Shown in pieces: positions 44,183-54,600 of a stretch of 64,000 nucleotides of DNA. The notes below the pieces were generated by a model. It was given only the letters and a program-made list of their open reading frames with translations. It was not told the DNA's origin and searched no databases. Source of the DNA: Aegilops tauschii subsp. strangulata (taxonomy: Eukaryota; Streptophyta; Magnoliopsida; Poales; Poaceae); NCBI RefSeq assembly GCF_002575655.3, contig NC_053040.3:159217148-159281147 (forward strand). The letters run 5' to 3'. The position numbers and the translations under genes are program-made. Within the stretch, counting starts at the first letter, position 1; each line of letters starts with the position of its first letter.

Positions 44183-45346
44183 TGATAACCATAAGTATAG
44201 GGGATCACAACAATTTTCAAGGGTAAAGTATTCAACCCAAATTTATTGATTCAACACAAGGGTAGCCAAAGAATATTTGTGAGTATTAGCAGATGTGTTG
44301 TCAATTCAATCACACCTAGAGATTAATTATCTGCAGCAAGCGATCTGTAGCACAGTAATATGATAGTTTTGATAGTGGTAGCAACAACAATAGTAACGGT
44401 AACAGTGATAACAATGATTTTGTAGCATGTAACAGTAACAGTAGCAATAGTAACTTAGCAAGATAAATATGTAGGAAAATCGTAGGCATTGGATCAGTGT
44501 ATTCGTTGGATGATATTCATCATATAACAGTCATAACCTAGGGCGATACAAAACTAGTTCCAGTTCATAAATATAATGTAGGGATGTATTCCGTAAATAG
44601 TCATACGTGCTTATGGAAAAAACTTGCATGACATCTTTTGTCCTACCCTTCCGTGGAAGCGGGGCCCATATGGAAACTAAGGGATATTAAGGCCTCCTTT
44701 TAATAGAGAACCGGAACAAAGCATTATCACATAGTGAATAATAATGAATACATGAACTCCTCAAACTACGATCATCACAGGAAAGTATCCCGAATACTAT
44801 CACTCCGGGGTTTACGGATCATAACACGTAATATGTGAATTTGACTTGCAAGATCGGATCTAGAACATAGATATAATGGTGATAACATAAACAGTTCAGA
44901 TCTGAAATCATGGCACCCGGGCCCAAAGTGACAAGCATTAAGCATGACAAAGTCATATTAACATCAATCTCAGAACACAATGGATACTAGGGATCAAGTC
45001 CTAACAAAACTAACCTGATTACATGATGAATCTCATCCAACTCCTCACTGACGAGCGGCCTATGAAGGAATTACTCACTCCCGGTTGGGAGCATCATGGA
45101 ATTGGCGATGAAGGAGGGTTGGTGATGACAAAGATCGAAGATCCCCCTCTCTGGAGCCCCAAACGGACTCCAGATCTGGCCTCCCGATGAAGAACAGGAG
45201 GTGGCGGCGGCTCCGTATCGTGAAACAAGATAATTCTTCCTCCCTGGTTTTTTCTCCGAAAATGTGATTTTATAGCGTCGGAGATAGGGTCTGCGGGGCC
45301 ACCGGGTGGGCACAACCCACCTGGGCACGCCAGGAGGGGGCGCGCC
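44183..45346 (-). repeat. G1 5' LTR, inner part (split by C2)
   Basis: This aligns with 17503-18610 of the left LTR. The LTR is interrupted at 45346 by the C2 insertion (target duplication gcgcc at 45342-45346 and 54092-54096) and resumes at 54097. Confidence 0.9.
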
Positions 45347-47046
45347 TGCTGGGAATCGTAGCATAATTTAAAATTTCCCTACGCTCACCAAGATGCATCT
45401 ATGGAGTCTACTAGCAACGAGGGGAAAGGAGTGCATCTACATACCCTTGTAGATCGCGAGCGGAAGCGTTCCAATGAACGTGGATGACGGAGTCGTACTC
45501 GCCGTGATCCAAATCACCGATGACCGAGTGCCGAACGGACGGCACCTCCGCGTTCAACACACGTACGGTGCAGCGACGTCTCCTCCTTCTTGATCAAGCA
45601 AGGGGGAAGGAGAGGTTGATGGAGATCCAGCAGCACAACGGCGTGGTGGTGGATGTAGCGGGTCTCCTGCAGGGCTTCGCCGAGCTTCTGCGAGAGAGAG
45701 AGAGAGGTGTTGCAGGCCAAGGCTGTTCTCTGCTGCCCTCCCTCCCCCTTTATATAGGCCCCCTGGGGGGGCGCCGGCCCCAAGAGATGGATCTCAAGGG
45801 GGGGCGGCGGCCACAAGGGGGGAAGGGGTTGCCTTGCCCCCCAAGGCAAGGGGGAACTCCCCCCTAGGGTTCCCAACCCTAGGCGCATGGGGGGAGGCCC
45901 AAGGGGGGCGCCCCAGCCCACTATGGGCTGGTTCCCTTCCACTTTCAGCCCACGGGCCCTCCGGGATAGGTGGCCCCACCCGGTGGACCCCCGGGACCCT
46001 TCCGGTGGTCCCGGTACAATACCGGTAACCCCCGAAACTTTCCCGGTGGCCGAAACTGGACTTCCTATATATAATTCTTCACCTCCGGACCATTCCGGAA
46101 CCTCTCGTGACGTCCGGGATCTCATCCGGGACTCCGAACAACTTTCGGGTTTCCGCATACATATATCTCTACAACTCTAGCGTCACCGAACCTTAAGTGT
46201 GTAGACCCTACGGGTTCGGGAGACATGCAGACATGACCGAGACGCCTCTCCGGTCAATAACCAACAGCGGGATCTGGATACCCATGTTGGCTCCCACATG
46301 TTCCACGATGATCTCATCGGATGAACCACGGTGTCGAGGATTCAATCAATCCCGCATACAATTCCCTTTGTCAATCGGTATGTTACTTGCCCGAGATTCG
46401 ATCGTCGGTATCCCAATACCTTGTTCAATCTCGTTACCGGCAAGTCTCTTTACTCGTACCGTAATGCATGATCCCGTGACTAACGCCTTAGTCACATTGA
46501 GCTCATTATGATGATGCATTACCGAGTGGGCCCAGAGATACCTCTCCGTCACACGGAGTGACAAATCCCAGTCTCGATCCGTGCCAACCCAACAGACACT
46601 TTCGGAGATACCCGTAGTGCACCTTTATAGTCACCCAGTTACGTTGTGACGTTTGGCACACCCAAAGCACTCCTACGGTATCCGGGAGTTGCACGATCTC
46701 ATGGTCTAAGGAAAAGATACTTGACATTGGAAAAGCTCTAGCAAACGAAACTACACGATCTTTTATGCTATGCTTAGGATTGGGTCTTGTCCATCACATC
46801 ATTCTCCTAATGATGTGATCCCGTTATCAATGACATCCAATGTCCATAGTCAGGAAACCATGACTATCTGTTGATCAACGAGCTAGTCAACTAGAGGCTT
46901 ACTAGGGACACGTTGTGGTCTATGTATTCACACATGTATTACGATTTCCGGACAATACAATTATAGCATGAATAATAGACAATTACCATGAACAAAGAAA
47001 TATAATAATGACCATTTATTATTGCCTCTAGGGCATATTTCCAATA
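45347..47046 (-). repeat. C2 3' LTR
   Basis: This 1700-base LTR is nearly identical to 52373-54091. It lacks a 14-base stretch present in the other copy near 52741 and ends ccaata where the other ends ccaaca. Frames of 60-214 codons inside both LTRs are not genes. Confidence 0.93.
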
Positions 47047-47078
47047 GTCTCCCACTTGCACTAGAGTCAATAATCTAG

Positions 47079-50000
47079 TTACATTGTGATGAATCGAACA
47101 CCCATTGCGTCTTGGTGTTGATCATGTTTTGCTCTAGGGAGAGGTTTAGTCAACGGATCTGCTACATTCAGGTCCGTATGTACTTTACAAATATCTATGT
47201 CTCCATTTTGAACACTTTCACGAATGGAGTTGAAGCGACGCTTGATATGCCTGGTCTTCCTGTGAAACCTGGGCTCCTTCGCAAGGGCAATAGCTCCAGT
47301 GTTGTCACAGAAGAGAGTCATCGGGCCCGATGCATTGGGAATCACCCCTAGGTCGGTAATGAACTCCTTCATCCAGACTGCTTCCTGTGCTGCCTCCGAG
47401 GCTGCCATGTACTCCGCTTCACATGTAGATCCCGCCACGACGCTTTGCTTGCAACTGCACCAGCTTACTGCTCCTCCATTCAAAATATACACGTATCCGG
47501 TTTGTGACTTCGAGTCATCCAGATCTGTGTCGAAGCTAGCGTCGACGTAACCCTTTACGACGAGCTCTTCGTCACCTCCATAAACGAGAAACATATCCTT
47601 AGTCCTCTTCAGGTACTTCAGGATATTCTTGACCACTGTCGAGTGTTCCTTGCCGGGATTACTTTGGTACCTTCCTACCAAACTTACGGCAAGGTTTACA
47701 TCAGGTCTGGTACACAACATGACATACATAATAGACCCTATGGCCGAGGCATAGGGGATGACACTCATCTCTTCTATATCTTCTGCCGTGGTCGGGCATT
47801 GAGCCGTGCTCAACTGCACACCTTGCAATACAGGCAAGAACCCCTTCTTGGACTGATCCATATTGAACTTCTTCAATATCTTGTCAAGGTATGTACTCTG
47901 TGAAAGACCAATGAGGCGTCTTGATCTATCTCTATAGATCTTGATGCCTAATATATAAGCAGCTTCTCCAAGGTCCTTCATTGAAAAACACTTATTCAAA
48001 TAGGCCTTTATACTCTCCAAGAATTCTATATCATTTCCCATCAATAGTATGTCATCCACATATAATATGAGAAATGCTACAGAGCTCCCACTCACTTTCT
48101 TGTAAACACAGGCTTCTCCATAAGTCTGTGTAAACCCAAACGCTTTGATCATCTGATCAAAGCGAATGTTCCAACTCCGAGATGCTTGCACCAGCCCATA
48201 GATTGAGCGTTGGAGCTTGCATACTTTGTTAGCATTCTTAGGATCGACAAAACCTTCCGGCTGCATCATATACAACTCTTCCTTAAGGAAGCCGTTAAGG
48301 AATGCCGTTTTGACGTCCATCTGCCATATCTCATAATCATAGTATGCGACAATTGCTAACATGATTCGGACGGACTTCAGCTTTGCTACGGGTGAGAAAG
48401 TCTCATCGTAGTCAACCCCTTGAACTTGTCGATAACCCTTAGCGACAAGTCGAGCTTTGTAGATGGTCACATTACCATCTGCGTCCGTCTTCTTCTTAAA
48501 GATCCATTTGTTTTCTATGGCTCGCCGCTCATCGGGCAAGTCTGTCAAAGTCCATACTTTGTTTTCATACATGGATTCTATCTCGGATTTCATGGCTTCT
48601 AGCCATTTGTCAGAATCCGGGCCCGCCATCGCTTCTTCATAGTTCGAAGGTTCACTGTTGTCTAACAACATGATTTCCAGGACAGGGTTGCCGTACCACT
48701 CTGGTGCGGAACGTGTCCTTGTGGACCTACGAAGTTCAGTAACTTGATCTGAAGCTTCATGATCATCATCATTAACTTCCTCCCCAGTCGGTGTAGGCAC
48801 CACAGGAACATTTTCCCGCGCTGCGCTACTTTCCGGTTCGGAAGGGGTGACTATCACCTCATCAAGTTCCACTTTCCTCCCACTCAATTCTTTCGAGAGA
48901 AACTCCTTCTCTAGAAAGGACCCGTTCTTGGCAACGAAGATCTTGCCCTCAGATCTGAGGTAGAAGGTATACCCAATAGTTTCCTTAGGGTATCCTATGA
49001 ATACGCATTTTTCCGACTTGGGTTCGAGCTTTTCAGGTTGAAGTTTCTTGACATAAGCATCGCATCCCCAAACTCTTAGAAACGACAGCTTAGGTTTCTT
49101 CCCAAACCATAATTCATACGGTGTCGTCTCAACGGATTTCGACGGAGCCCTATTTAAAGTGAATGCGGCAGTCTCTAAAGCATAGCCCCAAAATGAGAGC
49201 GGTAAATTGGTAAGAGACATCATCGATCGCACCATATCCAATAGAGTGCGATTACGACGTTCGGACACACCTTTTCTCTGAGGTGTTCCAGGCGGCGTGA
49301 GTTGTGAAACTATTCCACATTCCCTTAAGTGTGTACCAAATTCGTGACTTAAATATTCTCCACCACGATCTGATCGTAAGAATTTTATTTTTCTGTCACG
49401 TTGATTCTCAAGTTCACTCTGAAATTCCTTGAACTTTTCAAAGGTTTCAGACTTGTGTTTCATTAGGTAGACATACCCATATCTACTTAAATCATCAGTG
49501 AGAGTGAGAACATAACGATATCCTCCGCGAGCCTCAACACTCATTGGACCACACACATCGGTATGTATGATTTCCAATAAGTTGGCTGCTCGCTCCATTG
49601 TTCCGGAGAACGGAGTCTTGGTCATCTTACCCATGAGGCATGGTTCGCACGTGTCAAATGATTCGTAATCAAGAGACTCCAAAAGTCCATCTGCATGGAG
49701 CTTCTTCATGCGCTTGACACCAATGTGACCAAGGCGGCAGTGCCACAAGTATGTGGGACTATCGTTATCAACTTTACATCTTTTGGTATTCACACTATGA
49801 ACATGTGTAACATCACGTTTGAGATTCATCAAAAATAAACCATTGACCAGCGGGGCATGACCATAAAACATATCTCTCAAATAAACAGAACAACCATTAT
49901 TCTCGGATTTAAATGAGTAGCCATCTCGAATTAAACGAGATCCAGATACAATGTTCATGCTCAAAGCTGGCACTAAATAACAATTATTGAGGTTTAAAAC

Positions 50001-51059
50001 TAATCCCGTAGGTAGATGCAGAGGTAGCGTGCCGACGGCGATCACATCGACCTTGGAACCATTCCCGACGCGCATCGTCACCTCGTCCTTTGCCAGTCTC
50101 CGTTTATTCCGTAGTTCCTGCTTTGAGTTACAAATATGAGCAACCGCACCGGTATCAAATACCCAGGAGCTACTACGAGTACTGGTAAGGTACACATCAA
50201 TTACTTGTATATCACATATACCTTGGGTGTTGCCGGCCTTCTTCTTGTCCGCTAAATATTTGGGGTAGTTCCGCTTCCAGTGACCACTTCCCTTGCAATA
50301 AAAGCACTCAGTCTCGGGCTTGGGTCCATTCTTTGACTTCTTCCCGGTAACTGGCTTACCGGGCGCGGCAACTCCCTTGCCGTCCTTCTTGAAGTTCTTC
50401 TTACCCTTGCCCTTCTTGAACTTAGTGGTTTTATTCACCATCAACACTTGATGTTCTTTTCTGATCTCTACCTCAGCTGATTTCAGCATTGAATATACCT
50501 CAGGAATGGTCTTTTCCATCCCCTGCATATTGAAGTTCATCACAAAGCTCTTGTAGCTTGGTGGAAGCGACTGGAGGATTCTGTCAACGACCGCGTCATC
50601 CGGGAGATTAACTCCCAGCTGAGACAAGCGGTTGTGCAACCCAGACATTCTGAGTATGTGCTCACTAACAGAACTGTTCTCCTCCATTTTACACCTGAAG
50701 AACTTGTCGGAGACATCATATCTCTCGACCCGGGCATGAGCTTGAAAAACCAGTTTCAGCTCCTCGAACATCTCATATGCTCCATGTTTCTCAAAACGCT
50801 TTTGGAGACCCGGTTCTAAGCTGTAAAGCATGCCGCACTGAACGAGGGAGTAATCATCAGCACGCTGCTGCCAAGCGTTCATAACGTCTTGGTTCTCAAG
50901 GATTGGTGCTTCACCTAGCGGTGCTTCTAAGACATAATCTTTCTTGGCTGCTATGAGGATGATCCTCAGGTTCCGGACCCAGTCCGTATAGTTGCTGCCA
51001 TCATCTTTCAGCTTGGTTTTCTCTAGGAACGCGTTGAAATTGAGGACAACGTTGGCCAT
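47079..51059 (-). CDS. C2 copia gag-pol polyprotein
   Basis: One open frame of 1326 residues. Order: gag (1-250), zinc knuckle region CFYCKGSGHWKRNYPKY (252-267), aspartic protease site DTGA (302-305), GAG-pre-integrase HHCC (His440, His445, Cys471, Cys474), integrase with Asp501, Asp564 and Glu600 (35 residues between the last two, the DD35E pattern), reverse transcriptase with QMDVKTAFLNG (Asp915) and YVDD (1000-1003), and RNase H (Asp1173, Glu1214/1216, Asp1252, Asp1301). It makes the particle, matures it, copies the RNA and integrates the cDNA. Oddities: the knuckle is C-x2-C-x4-H-x4-Tyr, lacking the last Cys, and protease has DTGA where relatives often have DTGS. Start at 51059 (MANVVLNFNAFLEK) matches the family. 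Transcription comes from the 5' LTR at the right. Confidence 0.93.
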   Translation of the reverse strand: MANVVLNFNAFLEKTKLKDDGSNYTDWVRNLRIILIAAKKDYVLEAPLGEAPILENQDVMNAWQQRADDYSLVQCGMLYSLEPGLQKRFEKHGAYEMFEELKLVFQAHARVERYDVSDKFFRCKMEENSSVSEHILRMSGLHNRLSQLGVNLPDDAVVDRILQSLPPSYKSFVMNFNMQGMEKTIPEVYSMLKSAEVEIRKEHQVLMVNKTTKFKKGKGKKNFKKDGKGVAAPGKPVTGKKSKNGPKPETECFYCKGSGHWKRNYPKYLADKKKAGNTQGICDIQVIDVYLTSTRSSSWVFDTGAVAHICNSKQELRNKRRLAKDEVTMRVGNGSKVDVIAVGTLPLHLPTGLVLNLNNCYLVPALSMNIVSGSRLIRDGYSFKSENNGCSVYLRDMFYGHAPLVNGLFLMNLKRDVTHVHSVNTKRCKVDNDSPTYLWHCRLGHIGVKRMKKLHADGLLESLDYESFDTCEPCLMGKMTKTPFSGTMERAANLLEIIHTDVCGPMSVEARGGYRYVLTLTDDLSRYGYVYLMKHKSETFEKFKEFQSELENQRDRKIKFLRSDRGGEYLSHEFGTHLRECGIVSQLTPPGTPQRKGVSERRNRTLLDMVRSMMSLTNLPLSFWGYALETAAFTLNRAPSKSVETTPYELWFGKKPKLSFLRVWGCDAYVKKLQPEKLEPKSEKCVFIGYPKETIGYTFYLRSEGKIFVAKNGSFLEKEFLSKELSGRKVELDEVIVTPSEPESSAARENVPVVPTPTGEEVNDDDHEASDQVTELRRSTRTRSAPEWYGNPVLEIMLLDNSEPSNYEEAMAGPDSDKWLEAMKSEIESMYENKVWTLTDLPDERRAIENKWIFKKKTDADGNVTIYKARLVAKGYRQVQGVDYDETFSPVAKLKSVRIMLAIVAYYDYEIWQMDVKTAFLNGFLKEELYMMQPEGFVDPKNANKVCKLQRSIYGLVQASRSWNIRFDQMIKAFGFTQTYGEACVYKKVSGSSVAFLILYVDDILLMGNDIEFLESIKAYLNKCFSMKDLGEAAYILGIKIYRDRSRRLIGLSQSTYLDKILKKFNMDQSKKGFLPVLQGVQLSTAQCPTTAEDIEEMSVIPYASAIGSIMYVMLCTRPDVNLAVSLVGRYQSNPGKEHSTVVKNILKYLKRTKDMFLVYGGDEELVVKGYVDASFDTDLDDSKSQTGYVYILNGGAVSWCSCKQSVVAGSTCEAEYMAASEAAQEAVWMKEFITDLGVIPNASGPMTLFCDNTGAIALAKEPRFHRKTRHIKRRFNSIRESVQNGDIDICKVHTDLNVADPLTKPLPRAKHDQHQDAMGVRFITM

Positions 51060-51301
51060 TTGATCTACAATACATAGTGTAAAGATTTTAGACTAAGTTC
51101 ATGATAATTAAGTTCATATAATCAAATTATTTAATGAACTCCCACTCAGATAGACATCCCTCTAGTCATCTAAGTGAAACATGATCCGAATTCAACTAGG
51201 CCGTGTCCGATCATCACGTGAGACGGACTAGTCAAGATCGGTGAACATCTCCATGTTGATCGTATCTTCTATACGACTCATGCTCGACCTTTCGGTCCTC
51301 C

Positions 51302-51400
51302 GTGTTCCGAGGCCATGTCTGTACATGCTAGGCTCGTCAAGTCAACCTAAGTGTATTGCGTGTGTTCCGAGGCCATGTCTGTACATGCTAGGCTCGTCAA
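51302..51400. repeat. 39-bp direct repeat in C2 leader
   Basis: The 39 bases starting gtgttccgaggccatgtctg occur identically at 51302-51340 and 51362-51400 (60-base period). C1 has only one copy at the matching place (34217-34256). The repeat lies in the untranslated leader of C2 RNA (51060-52372), which holds no gene. Confidence 0.9.
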
Positions 51401-52352
51401 CACCCGTTGTATTCGAACGTTAGAATCTATCACACCCGATCATCACGTGGTGCTTCGAAACAACGAACCTTCGCAACGGTGCACAGTTAGGGCGAACACT
51501 TTCTTGAAATTATTATAAGGGATCATCTTACTTACTACCATCGTTCTAAGCAAATAAGATGCAAAAAACATGATAAACATCACATGCAATCAAATAGTGA
51601 CATGATATGGCCAATATCATTATGCTCCTTTGATCTCCATCTTCGGGGCACCATGATCATCTTCGTCACCGGCATGACACCATGATCTCCATCATCATGA
51701 TCTCCATCATTGTGTCTTCATGAAGTCGTCACGCCAACGATTACTTCTACTTGTATGGCTAACGCGTTTAGCAACAAAGTAAAGTAAATTACATGGCGTT
51801 ATTCAATGACACGCAGGTCATGCAAAATAATAAAGACAACTCCTATGGCTCCTGCCGGTTGTCATACTCATCGACATGCAAGTCGTGATTCCTATTACAA
51901 CAATATGATCAATCTCATACATCACATATATCATTCATCACATCTTCTGGCCATATCACATCACATAGCACTTGCTGCAAAACAAGTTAGACGTCCTCTA
52001 ATTGTTGTTGCAAGTTTTTACGTGGTTTGTAGGTTTCTAGCAAGAACGTTTTCTTACCTACGTATGACCACAACGTGATTTGCCAATTTCTATTTACCCT
52101 TCATAAGGACCCTTTTCATCGAATCCGTTCCGACTAAAGTAGGAGAGACAGACACCCGCTAGCCACCTTATGCAACTAGTGCATGTCAGTCGGTGGAACC
52201 TGTCTCACGTAAGCGTACGTGTAAGGTCGGTCCGGGCCGCTTCATCCTACAATGCCGCCGAAACAAGAAAAGACTTGTAGCGGCAAGAAGAATTGGCAAA
52301 CTCAACGCCCACAACTGCTTTGTGTTCTACTCGTGCATAGTAACTACGCATA

Positions 52353-52372
52353 GGCCTGGCTCATGATGCCAC
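52353..52372 (-). other. C2 primer-binding site
   Basis: On the minus strand the 5' LTR is followed by gtggcatcatgagccaggcc. This resembles the initiator tRNA-Met primer site of copia elements (tggtatcagagcc), with an extra base in the middle. Confidence 0.7.
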
Positions 52373-54091
52373 TGCTGGGAATCGTAGCATAATTTAAAAT
52401 TTCCCTACGCTCACCAAGATGCATCTATGGAGTCTACTAGCAACGAGGGGAAAGGAGTGCATCTACATACCCTTGTAGATCGCGAGCGGAAGCGTTCCAA
52501 TGAACGTGGATGACGGAGTCGTACTCGCCGTGATCCAAATCACCGATGACCGAGTGCCGAACGGACGGCACCTCCGCGTTCAACACACGTACGGTGCAGC
52601 GACGTCTCCTCCTTCTTGATCCAGCAAGGGGGAAGGAGAGGTTGATGGAGATCCAGCAGCACGACGACGTGGTGGTGGATGTAGCGGGTCTCCTGCAGGG
52701 CTTCGCCGAGCTTCTGCGAGAGAGAGAGAGAGGTGTTGCAGGGGAGGAGGGAGGCGCCCAAGGCTGTTCTCTGCTGCCCTCCCTCCCCCCCTTTATATAG
52801 GCCCCCTGGGGTGGTGCCGGCCCCAAGAGATGGGATCTCAAGGGGGGGCGGCGGCCACAAGGGGGGAAGGGGTTGCCTTGCCCCCCAAGGCAAGGGGGAA
52901 CTCCCCCCTAGGGTTCCCAACCCTAGGCGCATGGGGGGAGGCCCAAGGGGGGCGCCCCAGCCCACTATGGGCTGGTTCCCTTCCACTTTCAGCCCACGGG
53001 GCCCTCCGGGATAGGTGGCCCCACCCGGTGGACCCCCGGGACCCTTCCGGTGGTCCCGGTACAATACCGGTAACCCCCGAAACTTTCCCGGTGGCCGAAA
53101 CTGGACTTCCTATATATAATTCTTCACCTCCGGACCATTCCGGAACCTCTCGTGACGTCCGGGATCTCATCCGGGACTCCGAACAACTTTCGGGTTTCCG
53201 CATACATATATCTCTACAACCCTAGCGTCACCGAACCTTAAGTGTGTAGACCCTACGGGTTCGGGAGACATGCAGACATGACCGAGACGCCTCTCCTGTC
53301 AATAACCAACAGCGGGATCTGGATACCCATGTTGGCTCCCACATGTTCCACGATGATCTCATCGGATGAACCACGGTGTCGAGGATTCAATCAATCCCGC
53401 ATACAATTCCCTTTGTCAATCGGTATGTTACTTGCCCGAGATTCGATCGTCGGTATCCCAATACCTTGTTCAATCTCGTTACCGGCAAGTCTCTTTACTC
53501 ATACCGTAATGCATGATCCCGTGACTAACGCCTTAGTCACATTGAGCTCATTATGATGATGCATTACCGAGTGGGCCCAGAGATACCTCTCCGTCACACG
53601 GAGTGACAAATCCTAGTCTCGATCTGTGCCAACCCAACAGACACTTTCGGAGATACCCGTAGTGCACCTTTATAGTCACCCAGTTACGTTGTGACGTTTG
53701 GCACACCCAAAGCACTCCTACGGTATCCGGGAGTTGCACGATCTCATGGTCTAAGGAAAAGATACTTGACATTGGAAAATCTCTAGCAAACGAAACTACA
53801 CGATCTTTTATGCTATGCTTAGGATTGGGTCTTGTCCATCACATCATTCTCCTAATGATGTGATCCCGTTATCAATGACATCCAATGTCCATAGTCAGGA
53901 AACCATGACTATCTGTTGATCAACGAGCTAGTCAACTAGAGGCTTACTAGGGACACGTTGTGGTCTATGTATTCACACATGTATTACGATTTCCGGACAA
54001 TACAATTATAGCATGAATAATAGACAATTACCATGAACAAAGAAATATAATAATAACCATTTATTATTGCCTCTAGGGCATATTTCCAACA
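52373..54091 (-). repeat. C2 5' LTR
   Basis: This is the 1719-base promoter-bearing LTR of C2, in reverse orientation. It includes a short GA microsatellite near 52720. Confidence 0.93.
52791..52800 (-). promoter_or_regulatory. TATA box of C2 5' LTR
   Basis: On the minus strand ctatataaag sits in the LTR, in the right direction to transcribe the polyprotein. The same site is at 45749-45758 in the 3' LTR. Confidence 0.65.
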
Positions 54092-54096
54092 GCGCC

Positions 54097-54350
54097 CTGG
54101 TGGGTTGTGCTCCCCCAGGGACCCCCCTCTGGTGGTTCTTGGCTCCAGTATTTTTCTTTTATTGTATAAAATTTCTCCAAAATGTTTCATTCCAATCCGA
54201 GAACTTTTATTTCTGCACAAAAAAACAACAGCATGGTAGTTCTGCTGAAAACAGCGTCATTCCGGGTTAGTTTCATTCAAATCATGCAAATTAGAGTCCA
54301 AAACAGGAGTAAAAGCGTTAGGAAAAGTAGATACGACGGAGACGTATCAG
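54097..54350 (-). repeat. G1 5' LTR, outer part
   Basis: This matches 18605-18859 of the left LTR (ctggtgggttgtgctcccccagggacc onward) and ends gacgtatca. It completes the split G1 LTR. Confidence 0.9.
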
Positions 54351-54585
54351 TGACGTGGCGAGGCGAGCGAGGAAGAGGAGCACGCGTGTAGGTCTCCTCT
54401 TCTCATGCTCATACAAGAGGTAGAAGAGCTCACCTTATAAAGAGGTGCAAGTCTCACTGAACTTTCGAGGTGGGACTAAACTTTAGTCCCACTCACACCA
54501 CTCACAAGCTATGCATGAATGGGCCAAGAGAATTTCAGAATTTTAGTTGGGCTTTGGGCCAAAGGCCTACTAACAAATTCCAACA
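54351..54585 (-). mobile_element. Solo LTR, right part
   Basis: This is the first 235 bases, in minus orientation, of the solo LTR described at 16791-17502, starting TGTTGGAATTTG at 54585. It contains a TATA-like ctttataagg (minus strand, near 54442-54433). The duplication partner tccgg follows at 54586-54590. Confidence 0.75.
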
Positions 54586-54600
54586 TCCGGCATGTGACTC

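Larger units (their letters stand above)
45347..54091 (-). mobile_element. Intact copia LTR retrotransposon C2 (BARE1/WIS/Angela type)
   Basis: An 8745-base element inserted in the G1 5' LTR with a perfect target duplication gcgcc (45342-45346, 54092-54096). LTRs are 45347-47046 and 52373-54091. On the minus strand the LTR begins TGTTGGAAATATGCCCTAG, a start I associate with the BARE1/WIS/Angela group. A primer site TGGCATCATGAGCCAGG (52353-52371) and a polypurine tract (47047-47060) are in place, and the single polyprotein frame is open. By eye I count about 13 substitutions plus a few indels between the LTRs (under 1 percent), so the insertion is recent. It has every part a copia needs except a normal zinc knuckle. 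Confidence 0.92.
17503..54350 (-). mobile_element. Gypsy LTR retrotransposon G1 with nested insertions
   Basis: The outer ends are tgataaccc...gacgtatca. Target duplications are gtggc (17498-17502) and gtgac (54351-54355), one transition apart. The element lies on the minus strand: 5' LTR at the right (44183-45346 plus 54097-54350), primer-binding site next to it at 44154-44172, and 3' LTR at the left (17503-18859) behind a polypurine tract. Four other insertions, two of them carrying further elements, account for about 27 kb of its 36.8 kb. The net element is about 10 kb. It encodes gag, an aspartic protease and an ATHILA-type ORF, but I see no reverse transcriptase, RNase H or integrase, so it appears non-autonomous. 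The LTR type recalls the Triticeae Sabrina/WHAM group (from memory). Confidence 0.85.

Noticed and set aside
45514..46158. 214-codon minus-strand frame in the C2 LTR (and twin at 52540-53064)
   Set aside because: It is LTR untranslated sequence; the two LTR copies break the frame at different places.
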